Source: Gammaproteobacteria bacterium
GTDB taxonomy: Bacteria > Pseudomonadota > Gammaproteobacteria > Burkholderiales > Burkholderiaceae_B
Assembly (NCBI GenBank): GCA_030832095.1
Contig: JAURJT010000014.1
Coordinates: forward strand, 62,001-126,000
Reading direction: 5' to 3'
DNA: 64,000 nt
The notes beneath the pieces were generated by a model. That model ran no database searches. It worked only from the letters and a program-made list of their open reading frames with translations, and was not told the DNA's origin. A program made the position numbers and the translations under genes. How positions within the stretch are numbered: the stretch's first letter is position 1; every line of letters begins with the position of its first letter. This document shows positions 25,890 through 36,027 of the stretch, piece after piece.

Positions 25890-25975
25890 CGCCGGATGAC
25901 AGTCGACACACGGCCGGTCATGTGTAAACGATCAATCCTAGCGATTAACATTCGGCTCACAATAGACTCTCAGTC

Positions 25976-27070
25976 ATGCCAAAATTTGCATTCTTAGCCT
26001 CGGGCACTCTGGCGCGTAGTTTGACACTACGCTTGTTGCCGCCCATCGTGCTGTTGGTCGGCCTTGACTTAGTAGCGACTTGGATCATTACGCATAAAAT
26101 CGAGATGTCCGATTGGCAACTAGAAGATATTTTCTGGTTGATGGTCTTTGGACAATTTGTGTTGATTGCCCTGTGCATTTGGGTGGTCGTGCGAGGCGTT
26201 CGCTCGGGCATGCGCGCAGTCAATCAACTCTCTAGCGATATTGCTCAGCGCTCGGTGGATGATTTAGGCCAGTTGAAGGCCGAGGGGCTACCGCGTGAGC
26301 TTGAAGTGCTGGTGCGCCACACTAACGATTTGCTGGCGCGCTTAAACGATACGCTGGCAGCACAGCGCCGCTTTGTTGGTCATGCTGCCCATCAACTCAG
26401 AACGCCTCTGGCGGGTTTAAAGCTTGAGTCTGAGTTAATGCTTGCTAAGCCCTTATCTCCTGACCTTCGCGAACGTGCAGAGCGCATTAAACAAGTCAGC
26501 GATCGCATGATTCGTCTTGGGCGACAACTGTTAGTGTTAGCGCGTGTTGATCCTGAAGCACGTCCGCAAGATCATTTTTTGCGAATGGACCTCTGTGAAT
26601 GGGTACGCACGAGTGGTGCTGAATGGTTGTCGCGCGCGAATGAGGCCGGCATTACCTTGCAACTCGAGGCGCCCGAGCATTCGGTTTGGGTGGAGGGTGA
26701 TCCAATTTTGCTCGACGAGCTTTTGGGTAATCTGATTGACAATGCGTTGCGCTATGCCACAGGCGCGCATTACATCCGGTTAGTCGTCACGTCGACGCCG
26801 CCCACGCTTGCCGTTGAAGACGATGGCTCTGGCATCAGCACGCAAGAGCAGGGGCGCGTGTTTGAGGCGTTTTATCGCTCACCTGACGCACCCCAGGGCG
26901 GGTCGGGTTTAGGGCTCGCCATCGTGCGAGAAATTGCCCGTGCCCATGGTGCGTGGTGGAACTTAGTGAGTCGCCCTCAATTTGCGGGCGCGCGCTTGAC
27001 GGTGGTGTTTCCGGGCACCCGCAGGGGTGCCCAGTTAACGCGTCTGGATCGCTTTAATCAACTGCGTTGA
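25976..27070 (+). CDS. Sensor histidine kinase with short periplasmic loop, TctE-like
   Basis: A 364-residue membrane histidine kinase. Two transmembrane helices (about 17-38 and 53-73) are joined by only about 14 periplasmic residues. It has the H-box AAHQLRTPLAG with His139, the N-box NLIDNALRYA, the G1 box VEDDGSGI and the G2 box GGSGLGLAIV. Typical TctE/QseC kinases carry a periplasmic sensor of about 130 residues. Its lack here suggests sensing within the membrane or through a partner protein. It forms a pair with the response regulator upstream and converges on argG across a strong hairpin. Confidence 0.92.
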   Translation: MPKFAFLASGTLARSLTLRLLPPIVLLVGLDLVATWIITHKIEMSDWQLEDIFWLMVFGQFVLIALCIWVVVRGVRSGMRAVNQLSSDIAQRSVDDLGQLKAEGLPRELEVLVRHTNDLLARLNDTLAAQRRFVGHAAHQLRTPLAGLKLESELMLAKPLSPDLRERAERIKQVSDRMIRLGRQLLVLARVDPEARPQDHFLRMDLCEWVRTSGAEWLSRANEAGITLQLEAPEHSVWVEGDPILLDELLGNLIDNALRYATGAHYIRLVVTSTPPTLAVEDDGSGISTQEQGRVFEAFYRSPDAPQGGSGLGLAIVREIARAHGAWWNLVSRPQFAGARLTVVFPGTRRGAQLTRLDRFNQLR

Positions 27071-27109
27071 GCCTGGCCCCTGTAGGAGCTGCTCGATTTG
27101 CTGCCAGAC

Positions 27110-27144
27110 GCATCACCTCGCTTGATCTTAGAGCGAGGTGATGC
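27110..27144. terminator. 13-bp hairpin between the histidine kinase gene and argG
   Basis: GCATCACCTCGCT (27110-27122) and AGCGAGGTGATGC (27132-27144) are perfectly complementary around a 9-nt loop. It lies between two convergent genes and could end both transcripts. Neither side has a clear T-run. Confidence 0.6.
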
Positions 27145-27158
27145 ATCTCTTGCCCGCT

Positions 27159-28382
27159 TTACATTTTGCGGCCAGCGCGTGACTCGATGCGCATGCGTAA
27201 GGCATTGAGCTTGATAAAGCCTGCTGCGTCAGCTTGGTTATAGGCGCCGCCGTCATCATCAAAGGTCGCGATGGTTTGATCAAACAGAGTATCTTTTGAG
27301 TCGCGCGACACGGTGTAGACGTTACCTTTGTATAGCTTCAGACGCACCCAACCGTTCACTTCTTTTTGTGTGCTGTCGATCAAGGCTTGGATGGCACGAC
27401 GTTCTGGAGACCACCAATAGCCGTTATAAATCAGGCTGGCATAACGTGGCATGAGGTCGTCTTTTAAATGTGCGACTTCACGGTCGAGCGTGATTGATTC
27501 GATGGCGCGATGGGCCTTGAGCAAAATCGTGCCACCAGGGGTTTCGTAGCAGCCGCGTGATTTCATGCCCACGTAGCGGTTTTCGACCAAATCAAGACGG
27601 CCGATGCCGTGCTTGCCACCCAGTTCATTCAGCTTTGTCAGCACCTGGGCTGGTGAGAGGCGCACGCCGTTGAGCGCCACCACATCACCGTGTTCAAACT
27701 CAAGGTCAAGATATTCGGCTTTGTCAGGGGCGGCCTCGGGCGAGACTGTCCAGCGCCACATGGTTTCTTCGGCCTCTGCCTTTGGATCTTCAAGGTGGCG
27801 ACCTTCAAAGCTAATGTGCAGCAGGTTGGCGTCCATTGAATAGGGCGCTCCGCCTTGCTTATGCTTCATGTCGATGGCGATGCCCGCATCTTCTGCGTAT
27901 TGCAAAAGTTTTTCGCGCGAGACTAGATCCCATTCGCGCCAGGGGGCAATGACCTTAATGCCAGGTTCAAGGGCGTAGTAACCAAGCTCAAAGCGCACTT
28001 GATCATTGCCTTTGCCGGTTGCGCCGTGAGAGACGGCATCAGCACCGACTTGACGGGCGATTTCGATTTGACGCTTGGCGATTAACGGACGGGCAATCGA
28101 CGTACCTAACAGGTATTCGCCCTCGTAGACGGTGTTGCAACGAAACATTGGAAACACAAAATCTCGCACAAATTCTTCGCGCAAATCATCGATAAAGATT
28201 TGTTCTGGTTTGATACCGAACTTAATGGCCTTGGCACGTGCTGGTTCGAGCTCTTCGCCCTGACCGATATCAGCGGTGAAAGTGACGACTTCGCACTGGT
28301 AGGTGTCTTGCAGCCATTTAAGAATGACAGAGGTGTCTAAGCCGCCTGAATAGGCCAAGACTACTTTTTTGATATCGCTCAT
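27159..28382 (-). CDS. argG: Argininosuccinate synthase
   Basis: A 407-residue enzyme that joins citrulline and aspartate with ATP in arginine synthesis. The PP-loop AYSGGLDTS is at the N-terminus, followed by [10 protein letters not shown] and the substrate segments [15 protein letters not shown] and [26 protein letters not shown] 28382 begins [14 protein letters not shown] as in other ArgG proteins, and an upstream ATG at 28421 would add 13 unrelated residues. It lies downstream of argF and argD on the same strand with a 191-bp gap, so it may have its own promoter. Confidence 0.97.
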   Translation of the reverse strand: MSDIKKVVLAYSGGLDTSVILKWLQDTYQCEVVTFTADIGQGEELEPARAKAIKFGIKPEQIFIDDLREEFVRDFVFPMFRCNTVYEGEYLLGTSIARPLIAKRQIEIARQVGADAVSHGATGKGNDQVRFELGYYALEPGIKVIAPWREWDLVSREKLLQYAEDAGIAIDMKHKQGGAPYSMDANLLHISFEGRHLEDPKAEAEETMWRWTVSPEAAPDKAEYLDLEFEHGDVVALNGVRLSPAQVLTKLNELGGKHGIGRLDLVENRYVGMKSRGCYETPGGTILLKAHRAIESITLDREVAHLKDDLMPRYASLIYNGYWWSPERRAIQALIDSTQKEVNGWVRLKLYKGNVYTVSRDSKDTLFDQTIATFDDDGGAYNQADAAGFIKLNALRMRIESRAGRKM

Positions 28383-28531
28383 AAGGTGCTCTACGTTGAC
28401 TGAATCATTAACAGAAGACAATATTTTAACGGAAGCCCGCTAGCCTGAGTCTAGGCATTAGTTCAATGGATGTTCTATCGCTCACAGACGCTAGCGCTAG
28501 GTTGGGTTTCATTGTTCAGACCTTAGCGTTG

Positions 28532-28566
28532 GGCCGGTTGCGTCGGCCTGACGCACGCGCCTGGCC
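28532..28566 (-). other. Hairpin between argF and argG
   Basis: TGCGTC (28539-28544) and GACGCA (28550-28555) form a 6-bp stem with a 5-nt loop, flanked by GGCC (28532-28535) and GGCC (28563-28566) that can extend it. It begins 8 bp past the argF stop. No T-run follows on the minus strand, so a weak terminator or processing site is possible. Confidence 0.35.
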
Positions 28567-28573
28567 GTGTTTC

Positions 28574-29515
28574 TTAGCCCAGACGCCCAAGTAACAAGAA
28601 CTCCATCAGTGCCTTTTGGACGTGCAGACGATTTTCGGCCTCGTCCCACACCACGCTTTGCGGCCCATCGATGACCTCAGCGGTCACCTCTTCTCCGCGG
28701 TGTGCTGGCAGGCAATGCATGAAGAGCGCGGTAGGGGTTGCCTGCGCCATCATGTCTTGGTCGACGCACCAGTCTGCAAAGGCCTTGCGGCGTTCTTCGT
28801 TTTCGACCTCGTAACCCATACTGGTCCAGACATCGGTTGTGACGAGATGGGCACCCTTGCAGGCTTCGTTGGGATCGGCAAATTCTTTCACCACGCCAGC
28901 CTTGACTGAGGTCAAGCGGGCCGGATCCAGCAGATAGCCTGTTGGGGCAGAGACGTGAAGCGTAAAGCCTAGCAACTCAGCAGCCTGAATCCAGGTGTAG
29001 GCCATGTTATTGGCGTCACCGACCCACGCGACGATTTTGCCGCTCAGGCTGCCGCGCGCATCAATATAGGTGAAGACGTCGGCCAAAATCTGGCAGGGAT
29101 GAAACTCGTTGGTTAACCCATTGATGACAGGCACGCGCGAGTGCGCGGCAAAGGTTTCAAGACGCGTTTGCTCAAAGGTTCGAATCATCACCAGATCGAC
29201 CATGCGTGACACAACGCGAGCGGTGTCTTCAATGGGTTCAGAGCGACCTAATTGAGAATCGGTGGTGGTGAGATGAATGACTGATCCACCCATCTGGTAC
29301 ATGCCCGCCTCGAAAGAGACGCGCGTTCGGGTGCTGGCTTTTTCAAACACCATCGCCAACGTACGATCATGCAGCGGGCGATGCGGTTCGTAACGCTTGA
29401 ATTTGTCTTTGATGAGTTTGGCACGCTCAAGCACGTAGAGCAGTTCGTTGGTGCTGAGGTCTTGCAACTGTAGAAAATGCCGAAGAGGGCCGGCGGTAGG
29501 TACGGCGTTTGACAT
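28574..29515 (-). CDS. argF: Ornithine carbamoyltransferase
   Basis: A 313-residue enzyme that makes citrulline from ornithine and carbamoyl phosphate. The carbamoyl-phosphate motif FEKASTRTRVSFE, HPCQILADVFTY, the WVGDANNMAYTW ornithine region and the catalytic MHCLPAHRGEE are all present. ATG 29515 (MSNAVPTAGPLRHF) is preferred, because the upstream ATG at 29551 adds 12 residues with no family match. It is 78 bp downstream of argD, consistent with an argD-argF operon. Confidence 0.96.
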   Translation of the reverse strand: MSNAVPTAGPLRHFLQLQDLSTNELLYVLERAKLIKDKFKRYEPHRPLHDRTLAMVFEKASTRTRVSFEAGMYQMGGSVIHLTTTDSQLGRSEPIEDTARVVSRMVDLVMIRTFEQTRLETFAAHSRVPVINGLTNEFHPCQILADVFTYIDARGSLSGKIVAWVGDANNMAYTWIQAAELLGFTLHVSAPTGYLLDPARLTSVKAGVVKEFADPNEACKGAHLVTTDVWTSMGYEVENEERRKAFADWCVDQDMMAQATPTALFMHCLPAHRGEEVTAEVIDGPQSVVWDEAENRLHVQKALMEFLLLGRLG

Positions 29516-29593
29516 GAGAGACTCGATAAAGTTGTCTGGCCTGAGCCGCACGACCTCACGCTATGTTTGAGCGTCAGGCCGTGTCAGTGCAGG

Positions 29594-30775
29594 TTAGGCG
29601 GTTTCGGCGTTAAACGCCTTGATCAGCGGCACCAAAATCTTGACGATTTCGTCGGCCTCTTGGGCGGTGAGGATGAGTGGGGGTAACAGACGCACGACAC
29701 GGTCGCGCGTGACGTTAATCAGTAAGCCCGCTTCAAGCGCACGCATCGTCAACACGCCACAGGGTTTTTCGAGCTCGACGCCTAACATCAAGCCTTGGCC
29801 GCGCACTTCACGCACGCCTGGTGTGCCCAATAACGCTTTGCCAAGCTCTGCCTTGAGATAGGCGCCAACCGTTGCCGCATTTTCAAGAAGTTTATCTTCT
29901 TCGAGTGCGCGCAGGGTGGCAATAGCCGCAGCGCTGACCAAGGGGCTGCCACCGAAGGTGGTGCCGTGGCTGCCTGGGCCCAGAACGCCAGCAGCAGGGC
30001 CACACGCGCCGATCGCACCAATTGGTACGCCTCCGCCTAAGCCTTTTGCAAAGACGACGACATCGGGCAGAATCTCAGCCCATTGGTGCGCCAACCATTT
30101 GCCAGTGCGACCAATGCCTGATTGCACTTCGTCAATCATCATGAGCCAGCCGCGTTCGTTACATAGCGCACGCAACGCTTTAAGATTTTGCACGTCGATG
30201 GGGCGGATACCGCCTTCACCTTGTAAGACCTCAAGCAGTACCGCAACCACGCGCGGCTCAGCGTCGCCAGCCGCTTTGATGGCGGCGATGTCGTTGTAAG
30301 CGACTTTGATAAAACCACCTGGTAAAGGGCCAAAACCAGTGCGCGCTTTCTCGCTGTCCGTTGCAGCAAGCGTGCCGATGGTGCGGCCGTGCCATGAGGA
30401 TTCCATGGTGATGATGGTGGGCAGATCGTTGCCTTTTTTGTAGCCGTAGTAGCGTGCCAGTTTGATGGCGGCTTCGTTGGCTTCGGCGCCGCTGTTACCA
30501 AAGACGACCTCAGTCATACCTGACATTTTTGTCATGCGTTGAGCGAGCTCTTCTTGTTCGGGCACTTCGTATAGATTTGAGACGTGAATGACGCGTGCAG
30601 CCTGTTCGCTGATTGCAGCCACTAGTTTGGGGTGAGCATGCCCTAAGCATGACACGCCAATGCCCGCCATCGCGTCGAGATAGCGTCGGCCCTTGGTATC
30701 CCATAGCCAAACGCCTTTACCGTGGGTAAAGGCTACTGGAAGACGGGAATACGTATTGGAAAGGGCAGATGTCAT
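29594..30775 (-). CDS. argD: Acetylornithine aminotransferase
   Basis: A 393-residue class III PLP aminotransferase of arginine synthesis, converting N-acetylglutamate semialdehyde to N-acetylornithine. It has FGNSGAEANEAAIKLAR, ESSWHGRTIGTL, MMIDEVQSGIGRTGKWLAHQ and the PLP lysine in VVVFAKGLGGGVPIGA. It could also serve succinylornithine. ATG 30775 has GGAG about 10 nt upstream. A 10-bp inverted repeat lies about 20 bp before the start codon. It is first in the argD-argF-argG order and divergent from the DUF3579 gene. Confidence 0.95.
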   Translation of the reverse strand: MTSALSNTYSRLPVAFTHGKGVWLWDTKGRRYLDAMAGIGVSCLGHAHPKLVAAISEQAARVIHVSNLYEVPEQEELAQRMTKMSGMTEVVFGNSGAEANEAAIKLARYYGYKKGNDLPTIITMESSWHGRTIGTLAATDSEKARTGFGPLPGGFIKVAYNDIAAIKAAGDAEPRVVAVLLEVLQGEGGIRPIDVQNLKALRALCNERGWLMMIDEVQSGIGRTGKWLAHQWAEILPDVVVFAKGLGGGVPIGAIGACGPAAGVLGPGSHGTTFGGSPLVSAAAIATLRALEEDKLLENAATVGAYLKAELGKALLGTPGVREVRGQGLMLGVELEKPCGVLTMRALEAGLLINVTRDRVVRLLPPLILTAQEADEIVKILVPLIKAFNAETA

Positions 30776-30796
30776 GGCCGAGGGCTCCGTAAGATG

Positions 30797-30822
30797 CCCG
30801 ATATGCCGGATCGCATATCGGG
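30797..30822. promoter_or_regulatory. Inverted repeat in the argD upstream region
   Basis: CCCGATATGC (30797-30806) and GCATATCGGG (30813-30822) are exact reverse complements separated by 6 nt. It lies about 20 bp before the argD ATG and about 20 bp before a -10-like TACAAT (30842-30847) facing the DUF3579 gene. It could be a repressor site for both genes or a leader hairpin of argD. It does not resemble the ArgR consensus. Confidence 0.55.
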
Positions 30823-30908
30823 GTGTAAAACATCAATCATATACAATCTAGACGACAGAGGCGCGAATCAGAAGTTTGCGGGCTCTGAATTGGCGACACG
30901 GGTTGTGC

Positions 30909-31226
30909 ATGACAGCAGAAGTTCGTTATTTTGTCATTTATGGTGTGACAGAATCAGGTAGTACATTCAGGCCCAGCGACTGGGCTGAGCGGCTTGCCGG
31001 TGTGCTGGCGCCATACCGCCCGCCCGGCACTTTAGGCGGCTACATCTCATACTCACCCTATGCCGTACCTTCAACTCTTGAGGGTCAACGTTGCGTCGTG
31101 GTTGACGGCCGCTTACGGGATCTTGAGCCCTTGGCCTGGCAGTTTGTACATGACTTTGCACACGATAATCAGCTAAAAACACAAGCTGATTTATCCGAAG
31201 ATCCCTTGGTGCGACACGCGACTTAA
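30909..31226 (+). CDS. DUF3579 domain protein
   Basis: A 105-residue protein of the DUF3579 family, found mainly in betaproteobacteria. Recognisable parts are YFVIYGVTESGSTFRPSDWAERLAGVL and CVVVDGRLRDLEPLAWQFVHDFAHDN. It has no signal or membrane segment. ATG 30909 (MTAEVRYF) is chosen over the longer open frame because it matches the family start. Members often sit beside arginine genes, as here, but no function is established. Its end overlaps the convergent dehydrogenase gene by 4 bp. Confidence 0.88.
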   Translation: MTAEVRYFVIYGVTESGSTFRPSDWAERLAGVLAPYRPPGTLGGYISYSPYAVPSTLEGQRCVVVDGRLRDLEPLAWQFVHDFAHDNQLKTQADLSEDPLVRHAT

Positions 31227-32176
31227 ATGAGCGGTGTCACCAACTTGCCCTGCGTAAACATGCTGTGCAGGTTGGCAAGGACGCAGTCGGTCATTGCGCG
31301 ACGCGTTTCGTGTGTGGCACTTGCCACGTGTGGCATCAATACGACATTGTTGAGTGTTTTTAGCTGATCTGGCACTTTGGGTTCGTGCTCAAACACGTCA
31401 AGCCCAGCGCCACCGAGCTCGCCAGAGCTTAACAGGCGCACCATCGCTGGCTCGTCAATCACCGAACCACGCGCGATATTAATCAGTCGGCCTGAGGGCC
31501 CAAGTGCGCGCATGATCTCTTCGTTGATCAGGTGCTTAGTGCTGGCGCCGCCAACGGTGGCAAGCACCAGAAAGTCGCTTTCACGAGCAAGTTCGAGCAA
31601 CGAGGCCTGATAGGTGTAAGGCACATCTGTGCGTGGTTTACGGTTGTGATACGAAACAGCCATGTCAAACCCCAGACCGCGGCGTGCGATTGCTTCGCCG
31701 ATACGGCCTAAGCCCACGACGCCCAACTTTTTGCCGCTCACGCGTGCGCCAAGAGGAAGACTGCTGGTTTTGTTTTCCCAGTGGTTTTCGCGTACGAAGC
31801 GATCACCCCAGCCAATATTGCGTGCGCAGGCGAGCAGCAGGCCCCAGGCGATATCGGCCACACAATCATTGAGAACATCAGGTGTCGTGCTGACTTGAAT
31901 CTTGCGAGCAGCGGCGCTGTCAAGATCGATTTTGTCGTAACCGACCCCCCAGGTGCAAATGGCACGCAGCTTGGGCAGTGCGGCGATAATTTCAGTGCTG
32001 CAACCAAAGTTGGCGGTTGTTGCAATGACCTCAATGCGGTTCGCATGCTCGCGTAAGAAGGCGCCTTTGTCTGTTGCTTTCCAGTATTCAAGCACTTCAT
32101 AGCGCTCGGCGAGCTCGCCGTCGGCGGGCGCGTGGCCGTTGAAGGATCCAATTTGTAAAAGCAGCGGTTTAGTCAT
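31223..32176 (-). CDS. D-isomer-specific 2-hydroxyacid dehydrogenase
   Basis: A 317-residue NAD(P)-dependent reductase of 2-oxo acids such as glyoxylate or hydroxypyruvate. The Rossmann motif is LGVVGLGRIGEAIARRG. The catalytic residues are Arg in LINIARGSVIDE, Glu in GLDVFEHEP and His in MPHVASATHETR. The N-terminal catalytic domain has ICTWGVGYDKIDLDSA. The substrate cannot be stated. The 200-bp region upstream contains no other gene. It overlaps the DUF3579 gene end by 4 bp. Confidence 0.93.
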   Translation of the reverse strand: MTKPLLLQIGSFNGHAPADGELAERYEVLEYWKATDKGAFLREHANRIEVIATTANFGCSTEIIAALPKLRAICTWGVGYDKIDLDSAAARKIQVSTTPDVLNDCVADIAWGLLLACARNIGWGDRFVRENHWENKTSSLPLGARVSGKKLGVVGLGRIGEAIARRGLGFDMAVSYHNRKPRTDVPYTYQASLLELARESDFLVLATVGGASTKHLINEEIMRALGPSGRLINIARGSVIDEPAMVRLLSSGELGGAGLDVFEHEPKVPDQLKTLNNVVLMPHVASATHETRRAMTDCVLANLHSMFTQGKLVTPLI

Positions 32177-32570
32177 GAGGGCGAACCTATTGTTTGAGAT
32201 TGAAGCGTGAGCAGTGCGACATGTTCAGGCGTGCAAGCAAACTAGGCACGACAGTCAGCGCGTTAGCAGTCAGTGGGTGAAGTAGAACAGGCAGAGCATC
32301 AATGTGTAAAGAGATTCGAATCGCAGCACTAGAATAAAAAACAAAACAGCCCGTAAGGGCTGCATGCGTCAATCATTTAGTAAAGTCTGGCGGTCTGGAT
32401 CAGTGCAGTGTCGCGCACTAGATTAGGCGCTTTTGTGTGCCTGCTGAAGCTGGATAAAGCATCAGTCAGCAACTTGTATCAACACGCTGATTGAAACCCC
32501 AGCTAGCTGAAACCACTGCCAGCGCTGCCAACCGATACGTTACTTAACGTGACCGGTCAGTGTAGAGATA
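32177..32570. other. Non-coding region downstream of rpsT
   Basis: These 394 bp hold no supported gene. They contain the rpsT terminator described separately and, close to the rpsT stop, two small inverted repeats (ACGTT-ACTT-AACGT at 32537-32550 and the palindrome TGACCGGTCA at 32550-32559). I see nothing else I can name. Confidence 0.5.
32333..32362 (-). terminator. Rho-independent terminator, probably of rpsT
   Basis: On the minus strand CAGCCC (32362-32357) and GGGCTG (32352-32347) form a stem with a 4-nt loop, followed by TTTTGTTTTTT. It is about 210 bp past the rpsT stop, implying a long 3' untranslated region or trailing RNA. Confidence 0.8.
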
Positions 32571-32834
32571 TTAGGCCAAAGCTTTGACTGCAGCAGACAA
32601 ACGGCTTTTATGGCGAGCGGCTTTGTTTTTGTGGATGATGTTTTTATCAGCCACGCGATCAATGACGCTGGTTGCTTTTTGCAAGATGTCAGCGGCAGCT
32701 GACTTGTCGCCGGTTTCGATCGCGGTACGAACGCGCTTGATTGCAGTGCGCAGCATTGAGCGCAGGCTTGAATTGTGCTTGTTCAGCGCAACAGATTGGC
32801 GTGCGCGTTTGCGGGCTTGGGCGGTATTGGCCAT
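32571..32834 (-). CDS. rpsT: 30S ribosomal protein S20
   Basis: An 87-residue S20 protein that binds 16S rRNA during early assembly of the small subunit. The sequence [20 protein letters not shown] and the ending [22 protein letters not shown] are typical, with the expected basic composition and no signal. It lies 53 bp downstream of murJ on the same strand, with its terminator further downstream. Confidence 0.97.
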   Translation of the reverse strand: MANTAQARKRARQSVALNKHNSSLRSMLRTAIKRVRTAIETGDKSAAADILQKATSVIDRVADKNIIHKNKAARHKSRLSAAVKALA

Positions 32835-32887
32835 GTTCTAAATTCTTTGAAAGAGTGAAAGTTGCAGCAAAGTCCACAATTCTAGCA

Positions 32888-34471
32888 CTAAGCCTCTGTT
32901 TTGCCAACTGTATTTGCACTCGGCACACGTCTAAAGTGCCGTGGACGCAGTCCAGCAGCCGCTAAGACAGCAAAATACACCATGCCGCCCACTAAAAACA
33001 CCGCACTGAGGGCAGCAATACGCATCAAAGGCGTCTGCTGCAAGCCCAGCCAGTCAATGTGACGGGCTGCCCACCAAAGCGGCACTGCCAACCCAGCTAG
33101 CCCTAAACCTTGCTGCACAAAAAAACGTAGCCAGCCTCGGGCTGGTTGGTAGATGCCTTTGCGGCGTAAGCCAATCAGCAGGGCCAGTGCGTTGAGGCAA
33201 GCTCCTAGGGCAATTGCCAGTGCCAAGCCTGCGTGTGCAAGCCAAGGGACTAAAAACACGTTAAGCACTTGAGTGAAGAGCAGCACCGCGATGGCAATTT
33301 TGACTGGGCTACGAATATCTTGCTTAGCGTAAAAGCCGGGCGCGAGGATCTTGATGCTGAGCAAGCCGACTAGGCCGAGCGCGTAGGCCATGACTGCTAG
33401 ACGGGTTTGTTGGACATCGGCTGCTGAAAAGGCACCGTAGTGAAACAAGGTCGCGACCAAGGCGTCGGCAAGCATGATCATGCACACAGCAGCGGGCAAG
33501 CCAAGCAACAGCATCAGACGCAGGCCCCAGTCGAGCAGGGCACTGTAGCGCTCGGTGTCATGGTCGGCGTGCGCCCGAGTCAGACTGGGCAGTAATACGG
33601 TACCGAGCGCCACCCCCACCAGTGCCGTCGGAAACTCCATGAGACGATCGGCAAAAGAGAGCCAGGTGACGCTTCCGGCAACCAACCAAGTCGCAATGTT
33701 GGTGTTAATCAGCAACGAGATTTGCGCGACCGACACACCCAGCGTCGCCGGTAGCATCTGTCGCATGATTCGGCGCACGAGGGGATCTTGTAAGGCGGGC
33801 CTGACGGGACCGAGTAAATGGGGGCGCAGGCTCAGGCGCGAGAGTGCCCACCATTGCACGGCGAATTGTGCCACCCCGCCGATCATGACGCCCGCGGCCA
33901 GGGCGTAAATGGGGCGGCTAAAAAAACCTGATAAAAATAGGCTCGCGCCAATCATGGACAGGTTCAGCAGGGCAGGCGTGATGGCAGGCACGGCGAAGCG
34001 ACGCCAAGTGTTTAATACCCCCGAGGCAAAGGCCACCAAGGACATGCAGATGATGTACGGAAACATTAATCTGGTCATCCAAACCGCGGCCTCAAAGTCG
34101 CTGGCACGCGAAGCGCCAGTCAAGCCACTGGCCATCGCTGCAACCACCAACGGGGCGCCCAACACGCCCAGCAAGGTCATCGCGCAAAGCGCTAGAAATA
34201 ATGTGCGGGCGACTCGATCAAGCAACTGTTTGACGGCCGGCGCCTCGTGCTCATTGCGTGCTTGTCCTAAGATCGGCACGAAGGCCTGCGCGAAAGCCCC
34301 CTCGGCGAACAGGCGCCGTAAAAGATTAGGGATTCTAAAGGCGACCCAGAACGCATCGGTCAGTGCGCTTGCCCCAAAAGCGCGGGCAATCATGACATCG
34401 CGCACCAAGCCTGTGATACGCGATAAAAGGGTCAGGCTGCTGACTGTGGCAGCGGCCCGCAACAGGCTCAT
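32888..34471 (-). CDS. murJ: Lipid II flippase MurJ (MviN)
   Basis: A 527-residue MOP-superfamily membrane protein that moves lipid II across the inner membrane for peptidoglycan synthesis. It starts LLRAAATVSSLTLLSRITGLVRDVMIARAFGAS and shows about 14 hydrophobic segments. Functionally important basic residues of the family lie in RITGLVRD and in FRIPNLLRRLFAEGAFAQAFVP. ATG 34471 overlaps the stop of the upstream SDR gene by 4 bp, so translation is probably coupled. rpsT follows. Confidence 0.95.
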   Translation of the reverse strand: MSLLRAAATVSSLTLLSRITGLVRDVMIARAFGASALTDAFWVAFRIPNLLRRLFAEGAFAQAFVPILGQARNEHEAPAVKQLLDRVARTLFLALCAMTLLGVLGAPLVVAAMASGLTGASRASDFEAAVWMTRLMFPYIICMSLVAFASGVLNTWRRFAVPAITPALLNLSMIGASLFLSGFFSRPIYALAAGVMIGGVAQFAVQWWALSRLSLRPHLLGPVRPALQDPLVRRIMRQMLPATLGVSVAQISLLINTNIATWLVAGSVTWLSFADRLMEFPTALVGVALGTVLLPSLTRAHADHDTERYSALLDWGLRLMLLLGLPAAVCMIMLADALVATLFHYGAFSAADVQQTRLAVMAYALGLVGLLSIKILAPGFYAKQDIRSPVKIAIAVLLFTQVLNVFLVPWLAHAGLALAIALGACLNALALLIGLRRKGIYQPARGWLRFFVQQGLGLAGLAVPLWWAARHIDWLGLQQTPLMRIAALSAVFLVGGMVYFAVLAAAGLRPRHFRRVPSANTVGKTEA

Positions 34472-35226
34472 TTTGGTGGCATGCGAATCGCACCGTCTAA
34501 GCGAATCGTCTCACCGTTCAACATGTCATTTGTCACAATCTGATGGACAAGTTTGGCGTAGTCTTCTGGGCGACCCAGTCTTGACGGAAAGGGGATGCTG
34601 GCGGCTAAAGAGTCTTGCACGGCCTGGGGCATCCCAAACATCATCGGGGTGCCGAAGATGCCAGGAGCGATGGTGCAGCAGCGAATCCCCTGAGGGGCCA
34701 GATCGCGAGCGATCGGTAAGGTCATGCCGACCACGCCAGCCTTCGAAGCGGCGTAGGCAACTTGACCGATTTGACCGTCATAGGCTGCCACTGAGGCCGT
34801 GTTGATCAGGACTCCGCGTTCACCGGTCGACTCGGGGTCGTTTTTGCACATCGCTTCGGCAGCCACGCGAATCATGTTGAAGCTGCCAATCAAGTTGATA
34901 CTGATGACTTTTTGAAACATATCGAGCGGATGTGCGCCTTGCTTGCCAACGGTTCGGGCAGCTGGAGCGATACCCGCGCAATTGATTAGGCCAAACAGCT
35001 TACCGGCTGATAGAGCCAGAGTCACTGCAGCGCGGGCGTCTTGCTCTTGTGTCACGTCGCAGTGGATGTAGAGTTGGCCGAGCTCGGCAGCTAACGCCTG
35101 ACCAGCCTCGTCTTGCACATCGGCCAACACAACCCGAGCACCGTGCTGAGTCAGCATCTTGGCGGTACCGGCGCCTAAACCTGAGGCGCCACCTGTGACG
35201 ATAAAAACTTTATTTGCGATATCCAT
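34468..35226 (-). CDS. 3-hydroxyacyl-CoA dehydrogenase-like SDR
   Basis: A 252-residue short-chain dehydrogenase resembling type II 3-hydroxyacyl-CoA dehydrogenase (17beta-HSD10 group). The cofactor motif is TGGASGLGAGTA, Asp in VVLADVQD favours NAD, NCAGIAPAART follows, and the catalytic Ser and Tyr-x-x-x-Lys are in LINTASVAAYDGQIGQVAYAASKAG. The C-terminal MMFGMPQAVQDSLAASIPFPSRLGRPEDYAKLV is typical of the group. It likely oxidises 3-hydroxyacyl-CoAs in fatty or branched acid breakdown. It lies between adk (57 bp) and murJ (4-bp overlap). Confidence 0.92.
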   Translation of the reverse strand: MDIANKVFIVTGGASGLGAGTAKMLTQHGARVVLADVQDEAGQALAAELGQLYIHCDVTQEQDARAAVTLALSAGKLFGLINCAGIAPAARTVGKQGAHPLDMFQKVISINLIGSFNMIRVAAEAMCKNDPESTGERGVLINTASVAAYDGQIGQVAYAASKAGVVGMTLPIARDLAPQGIRCCTIAPGIFGTPMMFGMPQAVQDSLAASIPFPSRLGRPEDYAKLVHQIVTNDMLNGETIRLDGAIRMPPK

Positions 35227-35283
35227 GTTTTGACTTTAAGCAAAGTGAATCCGACGTTGCGCCGCAGCGCTTCGTCGTAAAAA

Positions 35284-35973
<690 letters not shown>

Positions 35974-36027
35974 TCATTATGCCGCATCGTAGCTGACCGT
36001 GCCCTGCATCCGGTTTAAGACTTACCC

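Noticed and set aside
33909-34805. A 298-codon open frame on the plus strand opposite murJ and the SDR gene.
   Set aside because: It lies antisense to two well-supported genes, and its translation is basic and low in family features.
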